Shown: positions 47,919 to 55,243 of the stretch, piece after piece
Layout: the number at the start of each line of letters is the position of its first letter
How positions within the stretch are numbered: the first letter of the stretch is position 1
NCBI GenBank assembly: GCA_016713365.1
Contig: JADJPG010000005.1
Coordinates: forward strand, 62,001 to 126,000
Reading direction: 5' to 3'
DNA length: 64,000 nucleotides
From: Verrucomicrobiota bacterium
GTDB lineage: Bacteria; Verrucomicrobiota; Verrucomicrobiia; Limisphaerales; JADJPG01
The notes under the pieces: generated by a model
The model's database searches: none
Seen by the model: the letters and a program-made list of their open reading frames with translations, nothing else
What the model was told of the DNA's origin: nothing
Made by a program: the position numbers and the translations under genes

Positions 47919-48650
47919 TCAGGACAGCTTCTTCTTCGCGTCCTCGGGAACCGTCACCGTGGTCGTGCCGACGTCCTTGATCTCCGTGGTCGTCGTGCGG
48001 TCGATCTCACGATCGTTGCCATTGAAGCTCATCGTGCCCTGCACCTTGGTTTCCATCTTGGTCAGCACGCCGTCCTTCACCCAGAACTTCACAGAACCCT
48101 TCGCGCCGCTGATTTCAGGACCGCCGCCGCCGCCACGTCCGCCAAAGGTCATCAGCGACTTCGCGCCTTCCTCGGTCAAATCCCCGGAGATGACGCCATC
48201 CGCCGCCTTCAACTCCTTCGTGTGCCCGACCAATTCCTGCGCGCGAACCGCCGGCGCCTTGAAATTGCGGAACATCCCCGCACCGCCGCGTCCGCGTCCG
48301 CCGCCGCCTTCCGCATTCGCAGTGAGTTCCGCCGCGCTCTGCCAGCCCTCGCCGCGCTTCACCGCGAACTTCTCGCCCTTGATAACCGCCTCGGTGTTGT
48401 TGTCGCGGCCGGGCATCGTGATCATCGCCGTGCCGTCTGCAGAGATTTTCCCGTCCTGTGATCCGAATCCACCGCGCCCGCCGCCGCCACCGCCACCGCC
48501 GCCAGCGCTTTCGCTGCTGGTCTTCCACGAATAACCTTTTTCCGCGAGCTTCTTGGCTGCGGCGGTTGCGTCTTCCTTGGCGCCGGCATGAGCGGCCACG
48601 AGCGATGCGGCCAGCAAGGCCACGGTACTGAGCAGGATGTTTTGTTTCAT
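47919..48650 (-). CDS. Secreted Gly-rich protein of unknown function (paralogue of the 22.3 kb gene)
   Basis: The start at 48650 gives a signal peptide (MKQNILLSTVALLAASLVAAHA). The 243-residue product shares the core pattern of the 22330-23028 gene: KGYSWKT, VKFWVKDGVLTKMETKVQG and TTVTVPEDAKKKLS. It differs by three Gly/Arg-rich inserts (GGGGGGGGGRGGFG, EGGGGRGRGGAG and FGGRGGGGGP), absent from the paralogue. These may be low-complexity linkers. Function unknown; a lipid or ligand-binding periplasmic role would fit the strand pattern. Confidence 0.75.
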   Translation of the reverse strand: MKQNILLSTVALLAASLVAAHAGAKEDATAAAKKLAEKGYSWKTSSESAGGGGGGGGGRGGFGSQDGKISADGTAMITMPGRDNNTEAVIKGEKFAVKRGEGWQSAAELTANAEGGGGRGRGGAGMFRNFKAPAVRAQELVGHTKELKAADGVISGDLTEEGAKSLMTFGGRGGGGGPEISGAKGSVKFWVKDGVLTKMETKVQGTMSFNGNDREIDRTTTTEIKDVGTTTVTVPEDAKKKLS

Positions 48651-48812
48651 AGATGTGGTTTGGTTGATGTGTCTCGGGATTGGTAAGGACAGTAATTGCG
48701 CATTCCGGACGCGATGGCAATGCAAGGATTTGAGTAAGTTTGGCCGGGTGAACTCCCCTGAACCTAACCGCTGAAGCCGGACGCTCAGCCGCAGAATTCA
48801 GGATACCTCCGC

Positions 48813-49520
48813 CTATGGCCCGCGCTCCGCAAGCTCCATTCCGGAGTTCATCCGGCGGTGATACGCCCATGCTCCAAACCCCACCATCACCAGCGCGATG
48901 AACTGGTAGCCAGAAAGTCCCGCCAACACCCGCGGGGTGTCGCGCACGAACTCGTGCGTGAATCGGAACAGCCCGTAGGCGATGAGGTAGAGATGAAAGT
49001 GCTGGCCGGGAAATCTTCGACTCCTCCGCAGCACGAAGAAGCATGCGAGCATCACCACGTTGAAAAGAATCTCGATGGGCACCGCGGGCCAGCGTTCCAC
49101 GCCCTTCGCATCGCGCACTGTAAACCACGCCGGTTCGCAGACGTGCCCGAGGCAACACCCGTGCAACCAGCAGCCCACGCGTCCGAGGATGATTCCGAGC
49201 GGCGCGACCATCGCGAACCAATCCCCCGTCACCGAGCGATACCCGACCCAGTGCTTGGCAATCTCCACACTCGCATAACCGCCGAGTAGGGCGCCGAGGA
49301 TGGATTTCCCGGTGGCCAGACGCATCCACTGGTCCGGCTGACCGAGGTCACGCCAGCCTTCGGCGAGCAGATACGCGATCTTCGCGCCGAGGAACGCGCC
49401 GACCAGCGCGGAGATGTAAACGATGAGCAGTCGATCGTCGCGTCGCGCCAGCCGCGTCCAGAAGAACGCGCTCACCGCGATGCCTGCGAGCATCAGCCAG
49501 CCGTAGGAGGAAGGATTCAT
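48813..49520 (-). CDS. Lgt-family membrane protein, non-canonical (diacylglyceryl transferase-like)
   Basis: The start at 49520 gives 235 residues and about seven membrane segments. The Lgt-like core is GKSILGALLGGYASVE followed by LGIILGRVGCWLHGCCLGHVC (about residues 105-128). Canonical Lgt has HGG(L/M)IG and GRxGNFxNxE; here the His is missing and the Asn residues are Cys, a variant seen in Lgt-like proteins that are not the housekeeping enzyme. It is the last gene of a seven-gene operon with a radical SAM protein, so transfer of a lipid moiety other than to prolipoprotein is plausible. True Lgt is expected elsewhere in the genome. Confidence 0.75.
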   Translation of the reverse strand: MNPSSYGWLMLAGIAVSAFFWTRLARRDDRLLIVYISALVGAFLGAKIAYLLAEGWRDLGQPDQWMRLATGKSILGALLGGYASVEIAKHWVGYRSVTGDWFAMVAPLGIILGRVGCWLHGCCLGHVCEPAWFTVRDAKGVERWPAVPIEILFNVVMLACFFVLRRSRRFPGQHFHLYLIAYGLFRFTHEFVRDTPRVLAGLSGYQFIALVMVGFGAWAYHRRMNSGMELAERGP

Positions 49521-49539
49521 CAATCGGTTTCGAACAACG

Positions 49540-49803
49540 TCAGCCCGAACCGCCCAACCCACGCAAAACAGCGGCACAGCCCAAAATGAGCGCGATGGTC
49601 ATGTTCATAAAGAAGAAGGCGCACGCACACAGGGCGATCGACTTCTTCTCAGGCTGGAATAAGATCCAAGCTCCAACTGCAGAGCAGGACAAATTCACCG
49701 GGATGAAAATCGCTGGGGACCATCGGAAAGCCAGCTCCATCGCGGCCGGGGAAAAGCCCAAGAGAATCCAGCCGAATGTCACGAGCCAGAATCGTGGCTT
49801 CAT
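49540..49803 (-). CDS. Small membrane protein, 87 residues
   Basis: Three hydrophobic segments fill the protein (FWLVTFGWILLGFSPAAMELAF, then FIPVNLSCSAVGAWILF, then MNMTIALILGCAAVL), with an ILGC motif near the end. The start overlaps the radical SAM stop by four bases, so the two are translated together, and the Lgt-like gene follows 19 bases on. It is not recognised as a named family. It resembles the other small membrane proteins of this operon in size and in the Gly-Cys pair near the C-terminus. Confidence 0.6.
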   Translation of the reverse strand: MKPRFWLVTFGWILLGFSPAAMELAFRWSPAIFIPVNLSCSAVGAWILFQPEKKSIALCACAFFFMNMTIALILGCAAVLRGLGGSG

Positions 49804-51350
49804 CGGAAAGATTCGGATTTTGGCCCACTATCTCCAAACCCCGAGTAATACCGGCAGAAAGAATCCAACTGCCCGTCCGGCCGGATGACGTGTGTGCAGC
49901 AACGGTCAATGCGGTCCTGGTCCCAAGTCCACGCGTCCATGAACGGCTTCACCATCAGGCGGAAGGTCATCGACGCTTTCACCTCCAGCGTCTTGAGAAG
50001 GTCGCCGAGCGGCTCGTTCTCGCAACCGCAGCGCGCGAGGTCTTCGACGGTGTAGTGAATCTTGTTCTGCAGGAAACCTTGCAGCCGGCGGAAGTCGACG
50101 AAGTCACTGATCGAATACGTACGGCCCTCGTGCCGGATGAGGTAACCGATCGTCGCGCAGTTCGGATCGCCACACGGCAACGGAGTGAAATCCTCGAAGC
50201 GCAGCCTCCCGCCCGATTGCCCGACGGCTGCGAGCAAAATGTCGGCGGTGTTGAGACGGGCCGGCACTGATATTCTGTAACGCTCCTCCTCTCCCGTCCT
50301 TCGGACACCCTCTCCTCCAGGCAATGGAGGAGAGGGATGGGGAGAGGAGGTGCCCGCCAGTTCCGCGTTCCGTATTCCGCGCTCTGCGTTGATGAGAGCC
50401 TCGTCACCTCGACTCCTACCCAGAGGCCCTGGAATTCTCCCGCTGCCGAACACCGGTTGAAACGCGATGCCGTGGACCTGCGGATGCGCGAGCCCGAACT
50501 CAATCGCCTCCCACAGATGCGGCAGATTCGCGGGTGTCACCGTCATCGCCAGCGTCACCGGGATGTTCACCTCGCCACAACGTTCGATGGCGCGACGCCG
50601 CGTCGCCCGCAAGTCCGCGCCGCGCAAGTCGTGTTGCCCGGCCTCCTGCACGCCGTCGAATTGCAGGTAGAGCTGCAAGCCGCTCTTCGGAAACAACGCG
50701 CCGAGCTTCGCGGCGAACTCCGGTTCGTTCGCGATGCGCACACCGTTCGTGTTCAGCAGCAGGTAATCGATCTTCTCGTGGTCGCGCGCCCATTCCAGCA
50801 GCTCGAAGAACTGCGGATGCAACGTCGGTTCGCCGCCCGAGAGCTGGAGAATCTCGATGCCGCCCTTGCGGTCGATGACGCCCTGGATGCGCTGCTTCAA
50901 TTCATCGAGCGGCACCGCGTCCACCTTCGCGCCGGTGCCGACCGGCGAATCCGCGTAACACGTCGGGCAGGCGAGATTGCACGAGCGCACGATCTCGATG
51001 AGCGCGAGACACGTTGCCAGCGTCTCGAACGGCTCGTCGCCCCGGCCCTTCGCGTTCTTTCCGAGCGTGCCGGCCTCGCTGCCATCCGCCGCGCAACACG
51101 CGCCGCCACCGCAGCAGCCGCTCTCGTTTTCGGGATTGCCCTTCGCCAGCCAGTAGAAGCGCGCGTCGGACGCGATGCACACGGACGCCTCGCCGTGCGT
51201 CGCGCAGGTGCGCTTGAGAAAGACCTTCGCCGGCCGACTGCCGGTGCGCCAGACCTCCGCGGGACACGCCGCGTGGCAGACGGGACAACGGCTCGTCGTG
51301 CGTTTGAGCAGCGTGTCGGGCGCGGGCGAGTGAAGTTGGAGAGTTTGCAT
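49800..51350 (-). CDS. Radical SAM protein, tetraether/membrane-spanning-lipid-synthase-like
   Basis: The 516-residue protein has a radical SAM cluster site VRSCNLACPTCYADSP (Cys124, Cys128, Cys131), a GGEPTLHPQF motif, and extra Cys sites: CPVCHAAC at 22-29, CC...CC at about 79-86, and a C-terminal CCTHVIRPDGQLDSFCRYY. The N-terminal zinc-like motifs plus the C-terminal Cys pair match the tetraether-synthase (Tes)/Mss group, which joins lipid chains. A 40-residue insert at about 318-360 is encoded by an interspersed palindromic repeat. Coupled to a small membrane protein and an Lgt-like gene. The lipid role is inferred from family and context. Confidence 0.75.
   Translation of the reverse strand: MQTLQLHSPAPDTLLKRTTSRCPVCHAACPAEVWRTGSRPAKVFLKRTCATHGEASVCIASDARFYWLAKGNPENESGCCGGGACCAADGSEAGTLGKNAKGRGDEPFETLATCLALIEIVRSCNLACPTCYADSPVGTGAKVDAVPLDELKQRIQGVIDRKGGIEILQLSGGEPTLHPQFFELLEWARDHEKIDYLLLNTNGVRIANEPEFAAKLGALFPKSGLQLYLQFDGVQEAGQHDLRGADLRATRRRAIERCGEVNIPVTLAMTVTPANLPHLWEAIEFGLAHPQVHGIAFQPVFGSGRIPGPLGRSRGDEALINAERGIRNAELAGTSSPHPSPPLPGGEGVRRTGEEERYRISVPARLNTADILLAAVGQSGGRLRFEDFTPLPCGDPNCATIGYLIRHEGRTYSISDFVDFRRLQGFLQNKIHYTVEDLARCGCENEPLGDLLKTLEVKASMTFRLMVKPFMDAWTWDQDRIDRCCTHVIRPDGQLDSFCRYYSGFGDSGPKSESFR
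50284..50350. repeat. Nested palindromic repeat inside the radical SAM gene
   Basis: Two nested inverted repeats: 50285-50295 with 50340-50350 (CCTCCTCTCCC/GGGAGAGGAGG) and 50308-50318 with 50326-50336 (CCCTCTCCTCC/GGAGGAGAGGG). In the gene's reading frame it encodes SPHPSPPLPGGEGV, a peptide often seen when such intergenic repeats are translated. It is followed by a second repeat-like stretch encoding AERGIRNAEL. Confidence 0.75.
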
Positions 51351-51369
51351 GGGTTTATCCGGGACCAGC

Positions 51370-51750
51370 CTACGAGATGACGATCAGGCAACCAACGAAC
51401 GCGATCGCGGCATATACCACGAGCATGCCCGCTCCGAAAGCCACGGTGCAAACCACCAGACCGAGTGTGGTTCGCGGTTTGGCATGGAGTCGGGTGAGAC
51501 AAAACCCGGCTCCGAGCGCGCCCAAGATCGGGGTGAACATCACGCCAAGCGTTTCAATCATCGGGCCATTGAGCGAACGGGTGAGGACCGAAGGCAGCGT
51601 CGCCAGCATCCGGCTCCCACCCCAACCAAACAACGCCGTCGCCACGGGCGTGAGAAGGAAGATCAGCCAGAAATAAATTCGCCAGCGCGCGCGCTCGGCG
51701 CGTTCATCCGCGTCGGGAATCAGGGTTGAAGGGTCCTCAGAATTGTTCAT
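51370..51750 (-). CDS. Small membrane protein, 126 residues
   Basis: The start at 51750 (MNNSEDPSTLIPDADERAER) overlaps the previous stop by four bases. After a charged N-terminus there are three membrane segments (YFWLIFLLTPVATALFGW, a middle one, and VVCTVAFGAGMLVVYAAIAFVGCLIVIS). The C-terminus has Gly-Cys followed by Ile, like its neighbours. It is 19 bases upstream of the radical SAM gene. No family recognised; probably a structural or accessory component of the same membrane system. Confidence 0.65.
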   Translation of the reverse strand: MNNSEDPSTLIPDADERAERARWRIYFWLIFLLTPVATALFGWGGSRMLATLPSVLTRSLNGPMIETLGVMFTPILGALGAGFCLTRLHAKPRTTLGLVVCTVAFGAGMLVVYAAIAFVGCLIVIS

Positions 51751-52166
51751 TGGCTTGCAATCGCGCACCCAGCAAAAAGCGCCGTGAAATGAAACGCAAA
51801 GATAAGAACTGAAATCCCGAATTGATACAGTTGCCAGCGCCAACCCGGAGGGTTCAATCGACTTACCAATTCACGTCCACACAGGATAGCAGTGAAGAAG
51901 GCTGTTCCGAAACCTAGGACTCCACCCAAACCAAAAAACATCTCACCAAACCGAGACAGAATGGATCCTGCCAAGAATACTCCCTGCGGGGCGAAGAAAA
52001 GTAGCCAGAACGTTGTTCGAGTCATCGTGTCAGACCCCTTTTGCCCGTCGTGATACACCGGAACTTGTGGGGCGCCACCGCACGCTGAGCAATACGTCAG
52101 CCCGGCGGCGTGATCGCTCTGCGTGTCCGCTCCGCAATTGCCACAGCGATGTGGGATAGGTTCCAC
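51747..52166 (-). CDS. Zinc-ribbon small membrane protein, 139 residues
   Basis: An N-terminal zinc ribbon (CGNCGADT...YCSACGG, residues 8-30) precedes three membrane segments (FWLLFFAPQGVFLAGSIL, GFGTAFFTAILCG, FGISVLIFAFHFTALFAGCAIASQ). The last 20 residues, AFHFTALFAGCAIASQ, closely resemble those of the next protein (CCAGCAIGG), suggesting one gene family. Translationally coupled (ATGA) to the gene downstream. Function unknown. Confidence 0.65.
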   Translation of the reverse strand: MEPIPHRCGNCGADTQSDHAAGLTYCSACGGAPQVPVYHDGQKGSDTMTRTTFWLLFFAPQGVFLAGSILSRFGEMFFGLGGVLGFGTAFFTAILCGRELVSRLNPPGWRWQLYQFGISVLIFAFHFTALFAGCAIASQ

Positions 52167-52190
52167 AACTTGGAATGACTCACGCCTTTC

Positions 52191-52553
52191 TCAATGAATT
52201 TTCAATTGCGCCCCGCCTATCGCGCACCCCGCACAGCACAATGCAAACGACACCACCGCGAACACCGCCGCCAGCGCGAGGCCGCCGAGGATCTTCCCGG
52301 GGACGGTCCGACACACGCGCGAGGCCATCCAGAATCCGCAATACAGCCCGGCCGCGCCCGATGCCGGAAAGGTGAAGATCGGCCAGAGGTTCTGTGACTT
52401 GGCGGTGAGCAGCGTCAAAACCGCCGGCGCGACCAGTGCGACGGCGAAGATTACCCAGCCGGCTCGGGCGCTCGGCGACGGACCAGATGGCGCTGGATTT
52501 CTTCTCGGCGGCAACGGCGGTAGTGCGGGTGGTGGTGGCAAAGCGTCACTCAT
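52191..52553 (-). CDS. Pro-rich small membrane protein, 120 residues
   Basis: The N-terminus (about 25 residues) is Pro-rich and probably disordered, followed by three membrane segments (GWVIFAVALVAPAVLTLL, FPASGAAGLYCGFW, LGGLALAAVFAVVSFALCCAGCAIGG). The C-terminal CCAGCAIGG is shared in pattern with the zinc-ribbon neighbour. It lies 12 bases after the MFS gene and 24 before the zinc-ribbon gene. No known family; hypothetical member of the same operon. Confidence 0.6.
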   Translation of the reverse strand: MSDALPPPPALPPLPPRRNPAPSGPSPSARAGWVIFAVALVAPAVLTLLTAKSQNLWPIFTFPASGAAGLYCGFWMASRVCRTVPGKILGGLALAAVFAVVSFALCCAGCAIGGAQLKIH

Positions 52554-52565
52554 GGCGTCTGGTAG

Positions 52566-53792
52566 TTAGACCGAACCGGCCGGCTTTCGTTTGGTTTTCA
52601 GCGCCAGCGAAACCCAGAGCACGGCAGCGACGCCCAGTGCGGCGGGCAGAATCATCACCGCCTTTTGCAGGCTGCCCCAGTGGTCCGAGAGATGCCCGAC
52701 GATTTCCGACGACCACAGGTCGCCGAACATGTGGATGCAGAAGATGGACATCGCCATCGCGCTCGCGCGGAGGTTCATCGGCACGGTTTCGAGGATGAGC
52801 GTGTTCACCGGGCCGGTGCAGAGGAAGATGAAGAGCATCGCGCCCGCGAGACAGGCCATCGACGTCGTCTTGTCGGTCGCTAGAAAAGCGCCAATGGCGA
52901 GCGGCGTGGAGAGTACGGCGGAAAGGCCGAGCATCCACGCGTAGCCGGAAGGATGACGCTTGCGCCACGCGGTCGCGGCGAAACCACCGGCCATCGTGCC
53001 CACGAGTCCAGTCACGACGAGCGTCGCGCCGAAGAACGTGGCGGCGGATTGCTTCGGCACCTGGTGCACGCGTTCGAGGAAGGCTGGTCCCCACACGGCG
53101 AACGCACCCAGCGCAAAGGTGTAGGCGGTGTAACCCCCCACCACGAGGCGATAGTCCGACAGACGGAAGAGATTCAGCAGGTCGGCGAGAGTCGGCTTCG
53201 TGCTCTTCGCGCCGCCCTCTGCGCCGCCGCGCGTTGGCTCGCGGAAAGGCAGTAACACGAGCGCGAGGAGAAGTCCCGGCACCCCCGCCCAGACGAACGC
53301 CCAGCGCCAGCCCCAGTGTTGGGCCATGAGCGAGCCGAGCACATACCCGAGCGCGGACCCGACCGGGATCGCGACGTAGAAAATGGTGAGCGCGTTGTTG
53401 CGGCGCTCCGTGGGAAAGGTGTCCGAGATTAGGCTGGGGCTGATGGTGGCGTAACTGGCTTCGCCCACACCCACCAGCACACGACAGGCAAGCAACAGCA
53501 CGAAGCTCGCGGCAAATCCGGTGAGCACCGTGCCGAGACTCCACACGAAAATGCCGGCGGCGATGAGCCACTTGCGCGACGCACGGTCACCGAGGTAGCC
53601 GAAGATCGGCGAGGTGACGAAATAGCCGAGCATGAAGATGGTGTTGATGCGCCCGACCTGGCCATCGCTCAGCGCGAAGTGCGCCTTGATGTCCGAGAGC
53701 ACGGCAGGCACGACGCTGCGGTCGAGGTAATTGAAGAGATTGAGCCCGGTGAGGATGAAGAGCATCCAGAAGGGCGACAGCGCGCGCGTCAT
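52566..53792 (-). CDS. MFS transporter, Spinster (Spns)-like
   Basis: The start at 53792 gives 408 residues and about twelve membrane segments; the upstream open frame is not membrane-like. The sequence LNLFNYLDRSVVPAVLSDI, with GYLGDRASRKWL and RVLVGVGEASYATISPSLI, is close to the Spns group, which in eukaryotes moves lysophospholipids or sphingosine-1-phosphate. It is the first gene of the operon leading to the radical SAM and Lgt-like genes. A lipid-export role is therefore a natural guess, but general MFS transporters share this motif set. Confidence 0.78.
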   Translation of the reverse strand: MTRALSPFWMLFILTGLNLFNYLDRSVVPAVLSDIKAHFALSDGQVGRINTIFMLGYFVTSPIFGYLGDRASRKWLIAAGIFVWSLGTVLTGFAASFVLLLACRVLVGVGEASYATISPSLISDTFPTERRNNALTIFYVAIPVGSALGYVLGSLMAQHWGWRWAFVWAGVPGLLLALVLLPFREPTRGGAEGGAKSTKPTLADLLNLFRLSDYRLVVGGYTAYTFALGAFAVWGPAFLERVHQVPKQSAATFFGATLVVTGLVGTMAGGFAATAWRKRHPSGYAWMLGLSAVLSTPLAIGAFLATDKTTSMACLAGAMLFIFLCTGPVNTLILETVPMNLRASAMAMSIFCIHMFGDLWSSEIVGHLSDHWGSLQKAVMILPAALGVAAVLWVSLALKTKRKPAGSV

Positions 53793-54038
53793 AAGCTGCG
53801 GAGACGAAACACCAAAAGCGGGCGAACGTCCAAGCGAGAAACTTCCGCTTTGCTCGATACGCCAGGCCTGCGACCCACCAGCGCCGCCGAAGCCCTGAGG
53901 GAGAAAAGGGGAAAAGGTGCAGAGGAGCAGTGGCACAATGACGGCGACAGAAAGCCCGCGCTCCGCATTGACCCGTTTTGCGGAAACGGGTTTGATGATG
54001 CCGACGAACAAGAAGCCCCAGCCAGTCTACCCGACATC

Positions 54039-54626
54039 ATGAGAACTCTAATTCACCTCAGTATCCTGCTGCTAATTGCCGCGCCTTCTTACGCTTGGAT
54101 GAATCTCATTCCGAACTACAAGAAGCAATTTAACGATTCAGATTTCGTAGGGGTTGTGCGCGTAACGCGGGTAATCGAGACCGGTGTGACCAACAAGTTA
54201 CGCGCGAATTCGCTGCTCCACTTCCGTGAACTCGAAGTGAGCTTGGAGGTCGTTTCCCAAATGAAGGGAGAGTCCGCGCAGGCCATCAAATGCCGGTTGT
54301 ATCGTTTTCCAACCACCGAAGAAAGCTCAGCTGATCTGGGGGCGCGCGAGGGTCCAATGGCGGACTTGATGGCAACCCCATGGCAAAGCGGTATGTTCGT
54401 TCCACGCCAATTGGGCCACTACATGGGGTATCTCAAGCGGTCACAAGCGGGGTACTATTATCCTGTGGGCGGATTTGAGCGGGCCATTTATGGCCTCGTG
54501 GAACTGAAAGTTCCGCGCACAACTCGTCCGGACGGCTCGGATGACTCCGAAGATGCCGTGACCAAGACTCGCCTAAATCGCACGGAGACAAATTCAACGC
54601 CAGCTGCGGTTGGTTCCAGACGTTGA
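54039..54626 (+). CDS. Secreted protein of unknown function
   Basis: The start at 54039 gives a signal peptide (MRTLIHLSILLLIAAPSYA); the longer frame from 53679 has none. The 195-residue product resembles the family of secreted proteins with FVGVVRVTRVIETG near the start and a beta-rich body. It has no named motif. Divergent from the MFS gene, so it may have its own promoter. A 61-codon frame starts TTG at the stop codon. Confidence 0.6.
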   Translation: MRTLIHLSILLLIAAPSYAWMNLIPNYKKQFNDSDFVGVVRVTRVIETGVTNKLRANSLLHFRELEVSLEVVSQMKGESAQAIKCRLYRFPTTEESSADLGAREGPMADLMATPWQSGMFVPRQLGHYMGYLKRSQAGYYYPVGGFERAIYGLVELKVPRTTRPDGSDDSEDAVTKTRLNRTETNSTPAAVGSRR

Positions 54627-54808
54627 TCGCGAGCCGTCAGCCATCACTACTCGCTGTGCGTTGCCTTCCCCTTATCCTGTTCGCGGTGTGTCTCGTCAGG
54701 TTTTCGCGGGCCGATATTGCTAGCGGGGGACTGCCTGATTCCTTGGATGTGCCCGTTCTCATGGATGGGCGAGCATTGCCCGCGGCCGCACCGCCAGAAG
54801 GCAAATGA
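54623..54808 (+). CDS. Possible small secreted peptide (61 codons, TTG start)
   Basis: A TTG start overlaps the preceding stop by four bases. The first 30 residues have a hydrophobic stretch (LLAVRCLPLILFAVCLVRFSRA), like a signal peptide, and the rest is Ala/Pro-rich. It could be a real small exported protein or a chance frame. Confidence 0.3.
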   Translation: MIASRQPSLLAVRCLPLILFAVCLVRFSRADIASGGLPDSLDVPVLMDGRALPAAAPPEGK

Positions 54809-54861
54809 CGGCCCGTATTCGTCGCGTTTCCCGTGACCGCTCCCCTTTGACTCCTCCTACT

Positions 54862-55227
54862 TCATCCAGCTTCTACCGTGCAGGTGAGTTCGAATTCCGG
54901 GCCGAGCTCATATAAATCCTGAAACACGCGCAGCACTGCCGAAACCAACGACTCGTCAGTCGTCGCCGCGATATTGAACGTCGCATACAAATCGATATCC
55001 CACGCGACGATCTCGATGGGTGCACTTTCAGGAAAGTATTTGAGCAGCTGTTGCGGCTCGGGGGCATGGGAAAATGGCCAGTCCATATTGATCTGCCCCG
55101 GACAACATTGAATCCAATGCTCGTCGCGATTTGCGGTGAAGGTGACCCAACAATTTGCGTCAACTTTCGCGCAAAGTTCCCTGAGTTCGGTCAGCCCATG
55201 GAGGATGAGTTCGCGATGGTCCGGCAT
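54862..55227 (-). CDS. Small protein of unknown function, 121 residues
   Basis: The protein is soluble and mixed alpha/beta, with an N-terminal helix (LILHGLTELRELCAKVD), paired strands (CWVTFTANRDEHWIQCCPG, IEIVAWDIDLYATFNIAATT) and a helix near the end (SLVSAVLRVFQDLYEL). It loosely resembles YbjN or T3SS chaperone-type folds. It lies 16 bases after the GNAT-aminotransferase fusion gene and may be co-transcribed with it. Confidence 0.55.
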   Translation of the reverse strand: MPDHRELILHGLTELRELCAKVDANCWVTFTANRDEHWIQCCPGQINMDWPFSHAPEPQQLLKYFPESAPIEIVAWDIDLYATFNIAATTDESLVSAVLRVFQDLYELGPEFELTCTVEAG

Positions 55228-55243
55228 CCAGCGGAGCGGGTTG

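Noticed and set aside
48115..49329. 404-codon minus-strand frame across two genes
   Set aside because: Shadow frame over the Lgt-like gene and the secreted paralogue, both of which have clear signal or membrane features in another frame.
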